This document shows, in pieces, positions 10,740 through 21,636 of a DNA stretch of 64,000 nt. This DNA comes from Culex pipiens pallens (Eukaryota > Arthropoda > Insecta > Diptera > Culicidae), in the NCBI RefSeq assembly GCF_016801865.2, contig NC_068938.1:131778689-131842688 (forward strand), written 5' to 3'. Made by a program: the position numbers and the translations under genes. The notes under the pieces were generated by a model. That model was not told where the DNA came from and did no database searches. It saw only the letters and a list, made by a program, of their open reading frames with translations. How positions within the stretch are numbered: the first letter of the stretch is position 1; every line of letters starts with the position of its first letter.

Positions 10740-11204
10740 AAATCTTGCTAAAAAAACTAGTAAGACTAACCAAAATTCATGCAAAAACAGCAAAAAAGCT
10801 AGCTATACCAGCCAAGAGGCTGGGTAAAAGGTTTCCGCTGTGGTGGCATTAATGGAAAATTTTGAAAATTATTCCAAAGAAAATGGTTGAAACAGTAAAT
10901 AAAATTGCTGGACTAACTAGAAAACGCGCAAGAATACCATAAAATCTAGCTAAAATAGCTAACAGACCTTCTCAAAACATACTGCTTTTGAGACTGACAG
11001 CATTTTTCCAGCTTGCAAATTAGTAAAATTTGCTAAAAATTTAGCTAGATTTATCATTTTTAGGACCTGGATCCAGCTGTCAAATCCAGGAATTTTTTTT
11101 AGGATTTCCAGCTAAAAAAAATCGTGGTTGGAAAAACAACCAATTTTTTTAGGGTTTTTAACCGAAAATTAGTAAGATTCACGATAAACCTTCTTTCCGT
11201 GTGC
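10740..11204. mobile_element. Second copy of the CACGG-type transposon end
   Basis: Positions 10930-11204 repeat 8860-9118 with only scattered differences. Shared phrases include CTTTTGAGACTGACAGCA, AGGACCTGGATCCAGCTGTC and the terminal ACCTTCTTTCCGTG, and the copy stops at the same terminal base. The comparison independently fixes the right border of the 5889-9118 element. The left end of this copy was not found. Confidence 0.75.
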
Positions 11205-12367
11205 ACGGAGTTTTTTCGATTTTTATTGAATATCTCAGGATTGAAATCGAATTTAGGGGATCTGTGAAGGCATTGTTAACTGCACAAAATAGTGTTCTCC
11301 AATTTGGCCCAAAATGTGCGACAAGTTAGCAAGACGGCGACGTAATTTCAATATTGTTTGTTTCAATTATTTCACATTTGTGAAATCTCAAAAACATTCA
11401 ATATTAAGGGTGCACAGCAGCCAAGGAAGTTGTTGTCTTCTTATTCGAAATTTGACAAACTTACGGACCCAATCCTGCAAAAATCTGATTGTAAAAATAG
11501 TCAAACTTTGTTGTAAACAACTACGAAGACAGTAATTTAGGGGATGAATAAAAAATCATATCGATAATTCCCGTAGTTTTGAAGATACTAAAATGTCTGT
11601 ATCAAAAATCTGGGTGCGTTAAGCCTATTTGACATTTTAGTCTTGATTTTTTCAGTGAAGTTTTTGTAGAAATTACCATACGATACATAACTTTTAAGTA
11701 TTTTGTAAAGTTAACACGTATTTATCTGCGAATTGGCCTCTAAAAATCCCGGTATAGCCTCTTGACAAAAGTAAGTTTCATTATCTAGATTCTCAGATAT
11801 TCCATACAAAACAACAATTCGGCTCAATTTCATCCCCACGGTATCATATTACTCACAAAATGTCAATTTGACTGCAATTGCAGAGTTAGTACACATTTAT
11901 CCACCCTCTAAACCCAGCAAAACAAGTTCTCCAAACAGATGTGCATTTTTCCAACTCAGTCGCGCTGAAGGTGGTGATTATTACTTCCAGCTTGGATGAC
12001 CCCAAACTGTTGTGTGGAAAACCTGTTCCGACCCCTTCGGAGAGAGGTTAGGATTAGGATTTCCACGCACCCAGAATTGTTTCGCTTGGCCGCCGGTGTG
12101 CGATTCCGAACGGATTTCATTGATGCGATTTGCGCGGGGTCGTCGGTGGGAGAGAGGACATTTGGACCTGGAAAGACCCTTTTGGCTGGCTGGCAACACC
12201 CTGCTGTTTGATTGAGGGATGAAGGATCAGTTGGGATGTGTGTTCTTTTTTTCTTTCTTTCTTTTTAGTTGGTTTGGTTCGTTTCGTTCTGCTGATGATG
12301 TTGATGGTCCTGGAACGGTGTAACTAAGGAGCTTGTAGGAAAGAGGGGAATTGGTGCATGCAGGATT
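11205..12367. other. Unassigned non-coding stretch
   Basis: Moderately AT-rich, with no supported gene. 11950-12200 is less AT-rich and looks like unique sequence, with several overlapping short open frames that have no recognisable protein signature. Confidence 0.3.
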
Positions 12368-12570
12368 AAAGAAGTAAGAAGTAAGAAGTAAGAAGTAAGA
12401 AGTAAGAAGTAAGAAGTAAGAAGTAAGAAGTAAGAAGTAAGAAGTAAGAAGTAAGAAGTAAGAAGTAAGAAGTAAGAAGTAAGAAGTAAGAAGTAAGAAG
12501 TAAGAAGTAAGAAGTAAGAAGTAAGAAGTAAGAAGTAAGAAGTAAGAAGTAAGAAGTAAGAAGTAAGAAG
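12368..12570. repeat. Heptamer array (GTAAGAA)n, about 29 units
   Basis: A perfect tandem run of a 7 bp unit, GTAAGAA. On the plus strand every unit contains AAGTAAGA, close to the metazoan 5' splice-site consensus. On the minus strand it reads TTCTTAC, giving translations of repeated S-Y-F-L-L-L-T that are not real proteins. Confidence 0.97.
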
Positions 12571-13690
12571 AATTTTGTTGTGACTGCTCCATCGTTTCAG
12601 TTCTTTACTACATGTCCTGTTTCTTTCTCGGCCAGAACTAGGGTGGAATATTAAAGTGAATTCGAGTTGGGAATCGAACCAGGACAGCGGAGGATTCCTC
12701 CCGGACAAACAACAAAGTAAAGCCTTCACGAGGGTTGATTTGTGCGTGGTATTTGTGAGTAAATTTGATTGGAAGATTCGAATCTAAATCGAGCCGGTGA
12801 TGTGGTGGTGAATGCTGTTCTGAGATTCTTTATTGGAAGCCATAAAACGATTGGTAGAGATTTCACGACTACCTTACCCGGAGTGCATTCTGGTGGTGGT
12901 GGTGGTTTTAAGGTTTGGAATATCGAAGAAGAGATCTAATCTGATACTGTGGAGAATAAATTTGAGGTCCGGAACGTGTTTCTTGTTGATGAGCTGTAAT
13001 TTTATTTCGTGTCGTTGTTAATTTTGAATTGGGACATTTATCACTAAGGGAAAGAAGAATGAGCCTTTCAATTTTATATTTTTAAAGATTTGTATCTAAC
13101 ACTTTAATTCTAATGCTTCTTCTAATGATTTCTGAAAGACTCACAGAACAAATCCTTAAAATGTTTTTTAAAAAACTGCTTATTTGTAATAAAAAACATT
13201 CAACAAAAAATACAAAAACTCTTGATAAATTTGTTTTAAAACCTTTTTCTCTTGAACTCCATTGAAACAAGCTCAGCATAACTAATACGACTTTTCCCCC
13301 CTCATTTTCCTCTCACTTTACGTTCGCCAGGTACGTTTACGTTTATGCATGCATGTTGTTGTTATGTGCAGAACAAATCAAGCCTAACGAGAGAAATCCA
13401 TCTCTTAATCCCGGCCAGAACGCTCATTCATGGTCCTCCAGAAACTGGCTGGTAAAGAGCTTGATTAATAGGTTTTTCAAGTGCGAGGGGCAGAATCGGC
13501 AAAACATACCATCCAGCACCAGTTGGGGAATTGTTTTTCCCGGTGCTTTTGTTAGGTTTGTGCAATGTTTTGTGAAAACAGTCCTTGCAAATGTTGAAAA
13601 TGGGTTGCCTGGAAATGTTGTATGACCCTCGCTTAATTTTATTATTGAACTAAAATGTTGAAAATCTTTATTTTCCTTCAGCTTTAACAG
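12571..13690. other. Unassigned non-coding stretch
   Basis: No gene is supported. It includes a GGTGGT run near 12890-12905 and a TGCATGCATG palindrome near 13345. Short open frames here show no domain. Confidence 0.3.
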
Positions 13691-13892
13691 GACAAGTGAG
13701 GGAGTGAATGAGTGAGTGAATGAGTGAGTGAATGAGTTATTGAATGAGTGAGTGAATGAGTGAGTGAAAGAGTGAGTTATTGAGTTAGTGAATGAATGAG
13801 CGAATGAGTGAGTGAGTGAATTTGTGAGTGAATGAGTGAGTAAACAAGTGAGTGAGTTTGTGAGTGAATGTTGAGTGAGTGAGTGAGTGAAA
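13691..13892. repeat. Tetramer-based minisatellite (GAGT/GAAT)n
   Basis: Tandem GAGTGAGTGAAT units, an imperfect mixture of TGAG and TGAA tetramers with a few TTAT interruptions. The minus-strand translation (repeated THSLTHS) is an artefact. Confidence 0.93.
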
Positions 13893-14729
13893 ATGGTTAG
13901 ATTGTTTGAAAAGTAAATTCTCTTACTGAATTTTGACTCAAAAATAATCATAAAATGTTCCTCTCAAAGCGCCTGGTTTCCGTCATTGTATCAAATGATC
14001 CAAAATCGATTAGCTCGGTGCACATTTCGCCAAAAACCTGACAGGGGCTGATGCTTCGGCAAGCTGAAGGATATGTTTTACCACCTTCTTCCTGTCTTTC
14101 CAGTACCCTACTGCTGCTGCCACCGGTTGTCCCATTTTTCCCATTTTTTCTTCTCTTGTTTCGTGTTTGGGTGCTATTTTGATCCGTATCCAAAACCAAA
14201 GTGCAATCCATGGGTGCTCTTGCTCTGCGTTTTTTTGTTGCTGTCGTTGTTGTTTCCTCCTTTGATGAGCGGACTTTGTCGCCATCTGCTCGATTTTTAA
14301 TTTCCTCTTGCTCGCGTTGTTGTGTTTGGTTCGTTTAGTCCTCTCGACCGTGAGCAACCTTGCTCGGGCCGGAGAACCTCGTTCTATATATCTTTATGAA
14401 ACTATTCTTCCTTTGTCTAGCGCTGGATTGCACTTTCAGCATGGGTTTTCTGTTTTTGTTCGGTTTTCCTTTTCGTAGAATTTTATTTTATTTTGTTTTC
14501 GATGCGACCTAGATACCAAGATCGATAACATTCAACGTGAGCTCATCCGATAAAATAAAATAAAAGAAATGGAAATGATTGGATAAGATCTTTCTGAGTA
14601 GAAACCATATCGGTGGAAATTTCACGCCTGCAGTGCGTGAAACAATGCTTAGATTTTTTGTTCATTCTTGAGCAGACATTTAGAATTATGATATTTAAAA
14701 AAAATAGCGGAAAACTGTTAGAAATACAT
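13893..14729. other. Unassigned non-coding stretch
   Basis: Mixed composition with TGCTGCTGC-like and TTGTTGTTG-like tracts around 14110 and 14235-14255. No coding signal, splice pair or recognised repeat that I can support. Confidence 0.3.
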
Positions 14730-14997
14730 GGGTAATTCTCTACCAACTCACATTAAATCGGAAAAAGTTGCTCCGACCCATATTCTATTTTCGTGTAATT
14801 TTGTCCTAAGAGGTGACTTTTGTTCCTGATCACGAATCAGACCCCCCTTTTTTGAAAATTCCGAAAAAAAGTATTTTTCATCAAAAAATACAAAAATAGT
14901 TTTTAAACCTTTTCCATTTTTTGTAACTCAACTTTACTGTTTTTGGAACGTGTCATTTTATGAAAAATTTAATGTACTTTTCGAATCTGTCTGCATT

Positions 14998-16591
14998 GTT
15001 GTCATGGGGTCTAGCTCATTTCCCCGAATGACATTTCCCCGAATGCCATTTCCCCGAAAATCATTTCCCCTAATTGGCCACATCCCCGAATACCACTTCC
15101 CCTAATCAGCCACATCCCCGAATGCCATTTCCCCTAATCGGCCATTTCCCCGAATGCCATTTCCCCGAAGTGACACTTACGCCAATTGCCGTTTATTTAA
15201 ATTTAAATTTTCCCGAATTTTGATATCCCCTAATCATCATTTTCGCTAAAGCTTTTTTCCATGACTAACAGTTATTTTCTTTCTCAATTTTACCGAACAA
15301 ACAGCTTTTTTAAACAAATTTTTATGATCAACGGTAAGAAACACGATTAAAAACCATTTCTGATAACGTTTTTATCATTTTTATACAAAAAAAAGTTATT
15401 GACAAGACAACATTTTTTCGATGGATCAACTATGCTCCCCTTAGAACTAGCTGTCAAGCAAGAGCTTTTCTGCCAAGCAGGGCCGTGAGGTGAATTTTTA
15501 AAAATTGAATTAAAAATCCATTTTAAATCCTTTGCGGTCGTTCAAAGGGTCATTGTACTTAGAACAATAAGCTTTATCGTTGTGAACAATAATATCACAA
15601 ATTTGAGCTTAATGTTAGGACCCAATTACAGTCCAGACTCGATTATCCGAAGCCTCGATTATCCGAAGTTTCGATTATCCGAAGGTTTGTATGGGATTTC
15701 GGATAATCGAATCACGAACAATTTTTTTTTCTTTTTTTTCTTTTTCTTGTTTTAAACATCAAATTTGAGTTCTGCATCCCCATTTTAGTCAAATATGAAT
15801 AGTTGATTGCCTATTAAATAATAAAATGCATTTTTTCAATATTTCAACACCGCCATATTGGCCGCCATCTTGGATTTAAAAGTTTTAAATCACTTTAACG
15901 TAGTTTAGGGGTCATACTTAAGCTCGACAATAAAAAATTAGGCATCGAAAAAAAAAAATCGTGATTCGAGTACCCGAAGTGATCATTTTCCGAAGCCTTC
16001 GGATAATCGAGTCTGGACTGTACTAGATTTTTTTTTTGTTCAATTAACATTTGTATTCAACCGCATAATTAGATGTTGTTTTTGAGAAATTTGCAAGGAA
16101 ATTTGTCTTTTTTCGAATTTTGTTCAAGAACCCAAAAATCGAACAAATAGGTACATAAGGCTGGTTTTTGTTGATTATACTTTTTGCCAAATCCCAAACC
16201 AGCAATGAGAATAAAATGATCAGTGTAAACGGGGTTCTGTGCTACGAAAATCGCACGGTATTTTTATTTTTTTGGATCATAAAAAATAACAAAACTTCTA
16301 TTGCATTATTCAAGGCCAATACGAACCATTCAAGAAATATTATCGCGCGCGCTCCGGGGCACGGGGCATTTCCGCTTGACCTCGTTCGGGGAAATGGCAT
16401 TCAGGGAAATGACTATTCAGGGATATGACTAATCGGGCAAGTGGCATTCGGAATTGTGGCCCATTCGGGAAAATGGCATTCGGGGATGTTGACGATTAGG
16501 CGAAATGGGAAATTCGGGTAAATGGAATTCGGGGATGTGTCCCTTCGGTAATATGGGTTTCGGGGAAATGTCATAGATTCGTTGTCATGGG
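14998..16591. mobile_element. Foldback element B with inverted CATTTCCCCGAATG arrays; 11 bp TSD
   Basis: An 11 bp direct repeat GTTGTCATGGG lies at 14998-15008 and 16581-16591. Between them the left arm (about 15015-15170) is a tandem run of CATTTCCCCGAATGC and CCCCTAAT units, and the right arm (about 16355-16575) is the same phrase inverted (TTCGGGGAAATGGCATTC). The outer ends GAATCTATGACATTTCCCCG (minus strand, right) and TCTAGCTCATTTCCCCG (left) pair. The interior carries AT-rich sequence and a nested pogo-like MITE. It resembles foldback or Helentron-like satellite-ended elements; the class is uncertain. Confidence 0.75.
15627..16022. mobile_element. pogo/Tigger-like MITE, 392 bp, TA duplication
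   Basis: The termini CAGTCCAGACTCGATTATCC (15629) and its inverted copy (..GGATAATCGAGTCTGGACTG ending 16020) are flanked by TA (15627-15628 and 16021-16022), as in Tc1/mariner elements. The CAG..CTCGATTATCCG terminus is typical of pogo/Tigger elements. Three tandem CGATTATCCGAAG phrases occur at the left end. There is no transposase, so it is non-autonomous. Related pieces lie at 19598-21636, 31320-31380, 31690-31751 and 32250-32317. Confidence 0.88.
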
Positions 16592-16711
16592 TTATTGTGA
16601 CTAATATATTTTTTTTTTGAGAAAGTTACATTTTTGTTTCTCTTTGTTTCGTTTCACACAAATCGAAGAAAGGGCGAGGCAACTGATGAGTGCTTTTGCG
16701 GAGAATGGCCC

Positions 16712-18149
16712 TACTCTAAATAAATAATTTTGAAAAAAAAAAACTATGTTTGTCATTCAGTAAAAGATTCAAGATACTTGGCTTTGGACGACTTTGAACT
16801 CACAGCAAATATTTTTCAAAATTTATGGCGCATCCTTCCTCCACACCTTTTTCAAAATTAGCTCAAAAACAGGGAGGAATAAAAATTCGCTTACTTTTCC
16901 AAAAGGTCCTATGTACACAGGAAACCCATGGCGCATTGGTAGTTTAAAAAAAGTAATCTAGATTTTTTTTCTGTTTGAACTAGTTTACAAATATTATGAT
17001 TTTTAAGTAAATTCCTATTTATAATACCGAAATATTAGATCAAAATAGGCAAAAAAAACTGTTACCCGTAATTTTTATTTAACTTTATTTTTTCTAATTT
17101 ATAAAATAAAAATAATCAAAAAACCCTATATGAGCATTTTGAGGTTAAAAATTAAGTATCAAAATGGCTGGTTTGCACCTAAATCAATCAAACAGAATAG
17201 TTTTCTGTTACTGGTTGAACTTTAAAAATATATTATTTTTGCGAAATAGCTTTTCAGACTACTCAAACTCAATCAGATAAAAGCTGTTGCAACAACTCAA
17301 TAAACACCACGTGTTCCTTCTCACCACATCAAACCAAAATCCATGCAAAATTTCCCTCCTCCCTCAAGGGAGACGAGACGGTTTTCGCACAAAAACGGAG
17401 CTCATTGATTCTAATCACAATTTTATTATGCCACTAAAATCCCTCTTCACTTGTGCGAGAGCAAATTCTTCAAAGTGGCACCCGGAATTAACTCACCCAC
17501 CGCCGAAAACCAAACTCAGAAGCTGATAAATTTCTATTTGCTTCATCTTACTCTGCTCATTTCTCCTGGCGGCGATAATCGAGAGGGTGGAAAATCACTT
17601 GGCAAAACGACGCAGCAAATGCAACCAGCCACGAAATTCAGCATCCCAGAAATCAACCCCTCCTCTCGCAGAAGAACCTGCGGAAAACATTCAAAGGATT
17701 ACCACCCAAATTTGAAACCCCGTTCCTCGGTCGTGTGTTTCTGCTTAAGGTGGTAAGCTAAGGCAGACTACAGACCAAACCCCCAAAAACGAAGATGGAG
17801 TTTGGCTTCGAAGATCATAAAACTATCAACAGTCGGCACCGGGGCTTTTGGTCCAGGATTGCGGTTTCGGTGAAGAAGGGAAGGTGTTGCTCTCCTTTGA
17901 ACGTTAGTCGTTTGTAATGTGTGTTCAGCAAAGGGACTTTGCAAGAAGAAGTAACCACAAAGACGCAAAGGTTAGACTCGTAAATTAGTCTCAGACGGTA
18001 CTTGGGGGAAGACATCTCCCGGCCCGGAAAGATGGTCCCCGTTTCCGGTTTGTTGGAAGTACAAGAAGGTCCAAGACCAGCCGGGTGAGAACGAGGGATT
18101 AGAAGCGAAATTAACTAAATGGAAAATTTGCCACCTTTAACAGAATAGA
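16712..18149. other. Unassigned stretch with one dispersed repeat fragment
   Basis: About 16885-16945 (TTACTTTTCCAAAAGGTCCT and ACAGGAAACCCATGGCGC) is the inverse of 35030-35085, so it is a dispersed repeat, possibly starting near GGCGCATCCTTCCTCC at 16827. 17280-18120 is less AT-rich and may be unique sequence, but I see no supported exon. Confidence 0.4.
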
Positions 18150-18153
18150 AGGG

Positions 18154-19493
18154 GGGTAATTCTCTACCAACTCACACGGAATCGGGAAAAGTTGCCCCGA
18201 CCCCTCTTCGATTTGCGTGAAACTTTGTCCTAAGGGGTAACTTTTGTCCCTGATCACGAATCCGAGTTCCGTTTTTTGATATCTCGTGACGGAGGGGCGG
18301 TACGACCCCTTCCATTTTTGAACATGCGAAAAAAGAGGTGTTTTTCAATAATTTGCAGCCTGAAACGGTGATGAGATAGAAATTTGGTGTCAAAGGGACT
18401 TTTATTTAAAATTAGACGCCCGATTTGATGGCGTACTCAGAATTCCGAAAAAAACGTATTTTTCATCGAAAAAAACACAAAAAAAGTTTTAAAAATTCTC
18501 CCATTTTCCGTTACTCGACTGTAAAAATTTTTGGAACATGTCATTTTATGGGAAATTTAATGTACTTTTCGAATCTACATTGACCCAGAAGGGTCATTTT
18601 TTCATCTAGAACAATTTTTTTCATTTTAAAATTTCGTGTTTTTTCTAACTTTGCAGGGTTATTTTTTAGAGTGTAACAATGTTCTACAAAGTTGTAGAGC
18701 AGACAATTACAAAAATTTTAATCTGTAGACATAAGTGGTTTTCTTATAAACATCACGAGTTATCGCGATTTTACGAAAAAAAGTTTTGAAAAAGTTACTC
18801 TTTGTTTCGCCGTCCGTGTCTGTCGCGGGTGACCATGAACGGCAATGATCGATGACGACCAACTTTTTCAAAACTTTTTTTCGTAAAATCGCGATAACTC
18901 GTGACGTTTATAAGCAAACCCCTTATGTTTATATATCAAATTTTTTGTAATTGTCTGCTCTACAACTTTGTAGAACATTGTTACACTCTAAAAAATAACC
19001 CTGCAAAGTTAGAAAAAACACGAAATTTTAAAATGAAAAATTTTGTTCTAAATGAAAAAATGACCCTTCTGGGTCAATGTAGATTCGAAAAGTACATTAA
19101 ATTTCCCATAAAATGACATGTTCCAAAAATTTTTACAGTCGAGTAACGGAAAATGGGAGAATTTTTAAAACTTTTTTTGTGTTTTTTTCGATGAAAAATA
19201 CGTTTTTTCGGAATTCTGAGTACGCCATCAAATCGGACGTCTAATTTTACATAAATGTCCCTTTGACACCAAATTTCTATCTCATCACCGTTTCAGGCTG
19301 CAAATTATTGAAAAACACCTCTTTTTTCGCATGTTCAAAAATGGAAGGGGTCGTACCGCCCCTCCGTCACGAGATATCAAAAAACGGAACTCGGATTCGT
19401 GATCAGGGACAAAAGTTACCCCTTAGGACAAAGTTTCACGCAAATCGAAGAGGGGCCGGGGCAACTGCTGTGTGAGTTGGCGGAGAATTACCC
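18154..19493. mobile_element. Foldback element A, intact copy with long near-perfect inverted arms
   Basis: Arms of about 640 bp (18154-18790 and 18855-19493) are inverted copies of each other, separated by about 60 bp centred on GTCCGTGTCTGTCGCGGGTG. The ends are GGGTAATTCTC, and a 4 bp direct repeat AGGG (18150-18153, 19494-19497) flanks the element. The two arms encode mirror-image short open frames (for example SGCKLLKNTSFFACSKMEG), which reflects the symmetry, not a gene. A transcript through it would form a hairpin of over 600 bp. Confidence 0.87.
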
Positions 19494-19497
19494 AGGG

Positions 19498-20138
19498 ATC
19501 TTTGAAGTGTTAGGAACAATATTTTCGATGGAATTATCACATTTATAGAAAAACCAATGTTTCGAAAATGTTTTGTGACTCGGAAAAATTTCACAGCCAA
19601 GCACACAGGATAATCGAATCACGAAAAAACATATTTTTATGTATAGTTTTGGGTCGGTAAGCTTTAATATGACCTCAAAAGTGTTTCAATAGAAATGCAA
19701 AAGGTTAAAAAACGAGATTTTTTCAGCAAAATCAAAAATATTGAGAAGTGTTACTTTTTGATACAAGTGTTGAAAAGTTCAACTTTCCAGCACCTAATTA
19801 AGTTCTGAAAAGAATAACTTTTCAGTCCTTGTATCGAAAAGTATTACCTTCCGATTCTGTTATTTTTGGTAGATAAAAGAAGGCCGTTTCGTCGTTCGAA
19901 AATGACAGCAAATGTAAGTAGTTTCACTACGTTTCATGCAAGAATTGCAAAAATTAATTTTGAAATTATAAATCCAAGATGGCGGCCAAGTTAGCGTTTA
20001 TGTAATATTGAAGCCATTCAAATTTGTCAAAAAATGAGGTCGTAAAACGCAGTGAAAACACTTGTTTTCTACTTGTTTCTATTGTTCGAAATTTCAGGAA
20101 ACTAAATGACGGAACTTCGGATAATCGAGTCCGGATTG
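19498..20138. mobile_element. Diverged repeat, then pogo-like MITE fragment
   Basis: 19738-19935 (tandem TTGAAAAGT.., then AAGAAGGCCGTTTCGTCGTTC) is the inverse of about 47490-47690, a dispersed repeat. About 19600-20138 also carries GGATAATCGAATCACGAA at one side and CCAAGATGGCGGCCAA and CTTCGGATAATCGAGTCCGG at the other, as in the pogo-like MITE at 15629. The final terminus gives way directly to the AAAAC array. Confidence 0.6.
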
Positions 20139-20920
20139 AACAAAACAAAACAAAACAAAACAAAACAAAACAAAACAAAACAAAACAAAACAAAACAAAA
20201 CAAAACAAAACAAAACAAAACAAAACAAAACAAAACAAAACAAAACAAAACAAAACAAAACAAAACAAAACAAAACAAAACAAAACAAAACAAAACAAAA
20301 CAAAACAAAACAAAACAAAACAAAACAAAACAAAACAAAACAAAACAAAACAAAACAAAACAAAACAAAACAAAACAAAACAAAACAAAACAAAACAAAA
20401 CAAAACAAAACAAAACAAAACAAAACAAAACAAAACAAAACAAAACAAAACAAAACAAAACAAAACAAAACAAAACAAAACAAAACAAAACAAAACAAAA
20501 CAAAACAAAACAAAACAAAACAAAACAAAACAAAACAAAACAAAACAAAACAAAACAAAACAAAACAAAACAAAACAAAACAAAACAAAACAAAACAAAA
20601 CAAAACAAAACAAAACAAAACAAAACAAAACAAAACAAAACAAAACAAAACAAAACAAAACAAAACAAAACAAAACAAAACAAAACAAAACAAAACAAAA
20701 CAAAACAAAACAAAACAAAACAAAACAAAACAAAACAAAACAAAACAAAACAAAACAAAACAAAACAAAACAAAACAAAACAAAACAAAACAAAACAAAA
20801 CAAAACAAAACAAAACAAAACAAAACAAAACAAAACAAAACAAAACAAAACAAAACAAAACAAAACAAAACAAAACAAAACAAAACAAAACAAAACAAAA
20901 CAAAACAAAACAAAACAAAA
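20139..20920. repeat. Perfect pentamer array (AAAAC)n, about 156 units
   Basis: 782 bp of the 5 bp unit AAAAC (reading as AACAA.. on entry) without a single visible interruption. It lies between two pogo-like MITE fragments, starting just where the MITE terminus should end. Long open frames in every phase (repeats of KTKQN or FVLFC) are artefacts of a unit without stop codons. Confidence 0.98.
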
Positions 20921-21437
20921 TAACTTTCGGATGATTGAATCACCAAAAAATATTTTAATCGCTGTCTTATTTTTGATTGTCGATTGTCGGCGGCCAATAT
21001 GGTTTTGTCGAAATATAAAAAAAATGCATTTTATTATTTAATAGGCAATTAACTATTAAAATTTTACTAAAATGGGGTAGCAGAACTCGAATTTAATGTT
21101 TAAAACAAGAAAAAGAAAAAAAACGAAAAAAAAAAAATATGTTCGTGATACGATTATCCAAAGTCTCATAGGGACCATCCATAAACCACGTGGACACTTT
21201 TTTGGGAATCTGTTACAAACCCCCCCCCCTCCCTCCTCCCCCCTCCCCCTCGTGGACAATTGTCCATACAAAAAAAACTTTTTTGTATGGATCGTGGACA
21301 ATCGCCATACCCCCCCCCCCCCCCACAAACTGTCCACGTGGTTTATGGATGATCCCATATGAACCTTCGGATAAACGAACTTCGGATAATCGAAACTTCA
21401 GATAATCGAAACTTCGGATAATCGAGTCTGGACTGTA
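20921..21437. mobile_element. pogo-like MITE copy, inverted, interrupted by another MITE
   Basis: This part is the reverse orientation of the 15629-16020 element: GGCGGCCAATATGG, ATTTAATAGGCAATTAACTA and the A-rich mirror of its T-rich tract appear in reverse order. It ends in three CTTCGGATAATCGAAA-type phrases and the terminus GAGTCTGGACTG at 21435 followed by TA. A second MITE (21171-21356) is inserted near that terminus. Confidence 0.75.
21171..21356. mobile_element. MITE with GGGACCATCCATAAACCACG ends, C-rich interior
   Basis: Inverted ends GGGACCATCCATAAACCACG (left) and, on the minus strand from 21356, GGGATCATCCATAAACCACG, flanked by ATA on both sides (21168-21170, 21357-21359). The interior has a C-run tract (21220-21248), a central hairpin around TTTTTTGTATGG, and a second run of C (21310-21324). 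Two further copies lie at 51010-51164 and 62594-62715. It is nested in the pogo-like MITE. Confidence 0.82.
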
Positions 21438-21636
21438 TTTCATAACCGCCATTTTGGCCGCTATCTTGGATTAAAAAATTCTAAATAATTTTAGATTAAT
21501 TTATGGGTGTTTTGTACTTGAGCTCAACAATAAAAATAAGACAGCGAAAAAACGTTTTGTCGTAATTCGATTATCCAAAAGATTCGATATACGAAGTGAA
21601 ATTTTTCCCAGGCCTTCGAATAATCGAGTCTGGACT
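21438..21636. mobile_element. pogo-like MITE, partial second unit
   Basis: Starts with ATAACCGCCATTTTGGCCGC and ends with AATAATCGAGTCTGGACTG then TA, repeating the right half of the 15629 element. Its left half is missing. Confidence 0.65.

Larger units (their letters stand above)
14730..16711. mobile_element. Foldback element A, copy 1 (interrupted by element B)
   Basis: The left end GGGTAATTCTCTACCAACTC (14730) and the right end (minus strand from 16711, GGGCCATTCTCCGC) match the two ends of the intact copy at 18154-19493. So do the phrases CCTGATCACGAATC and TTTTATGAAAAATTTAATGT on the left and CACAAATCGAAGAAAGGGC on the right. The middle is occupied by element B (15009-16580). The copy is more diverged than that at 18154, hence older. 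No coding capacity is visible. Confidence 0.78.

Noticed and set aside
12227..12729. 121- and 154-codon minus-strand frames
   Set aside because: They are dominated by the translated GTAAGAA array (SYFLLLT repeats).
13424..13951. 175-codon minus-strand frame rich in Thr/His/Ser
   Set aside because: Most of it is the translated TGAG/TGAA tetramer array; flanking residues show no domain.
18172..19475. Apparent conserved protein (MTPNFYLITVSGCKLL..) found twice
   Set aside because: The two copies are the mirrored arms of one foldback element.
19966..21041. Open frames of 268-343 codons on both strands
   Set aside because: They read through the perfect AAAAC array (KTKQN or FVLFC repeats) with MITE sequence at the ends.
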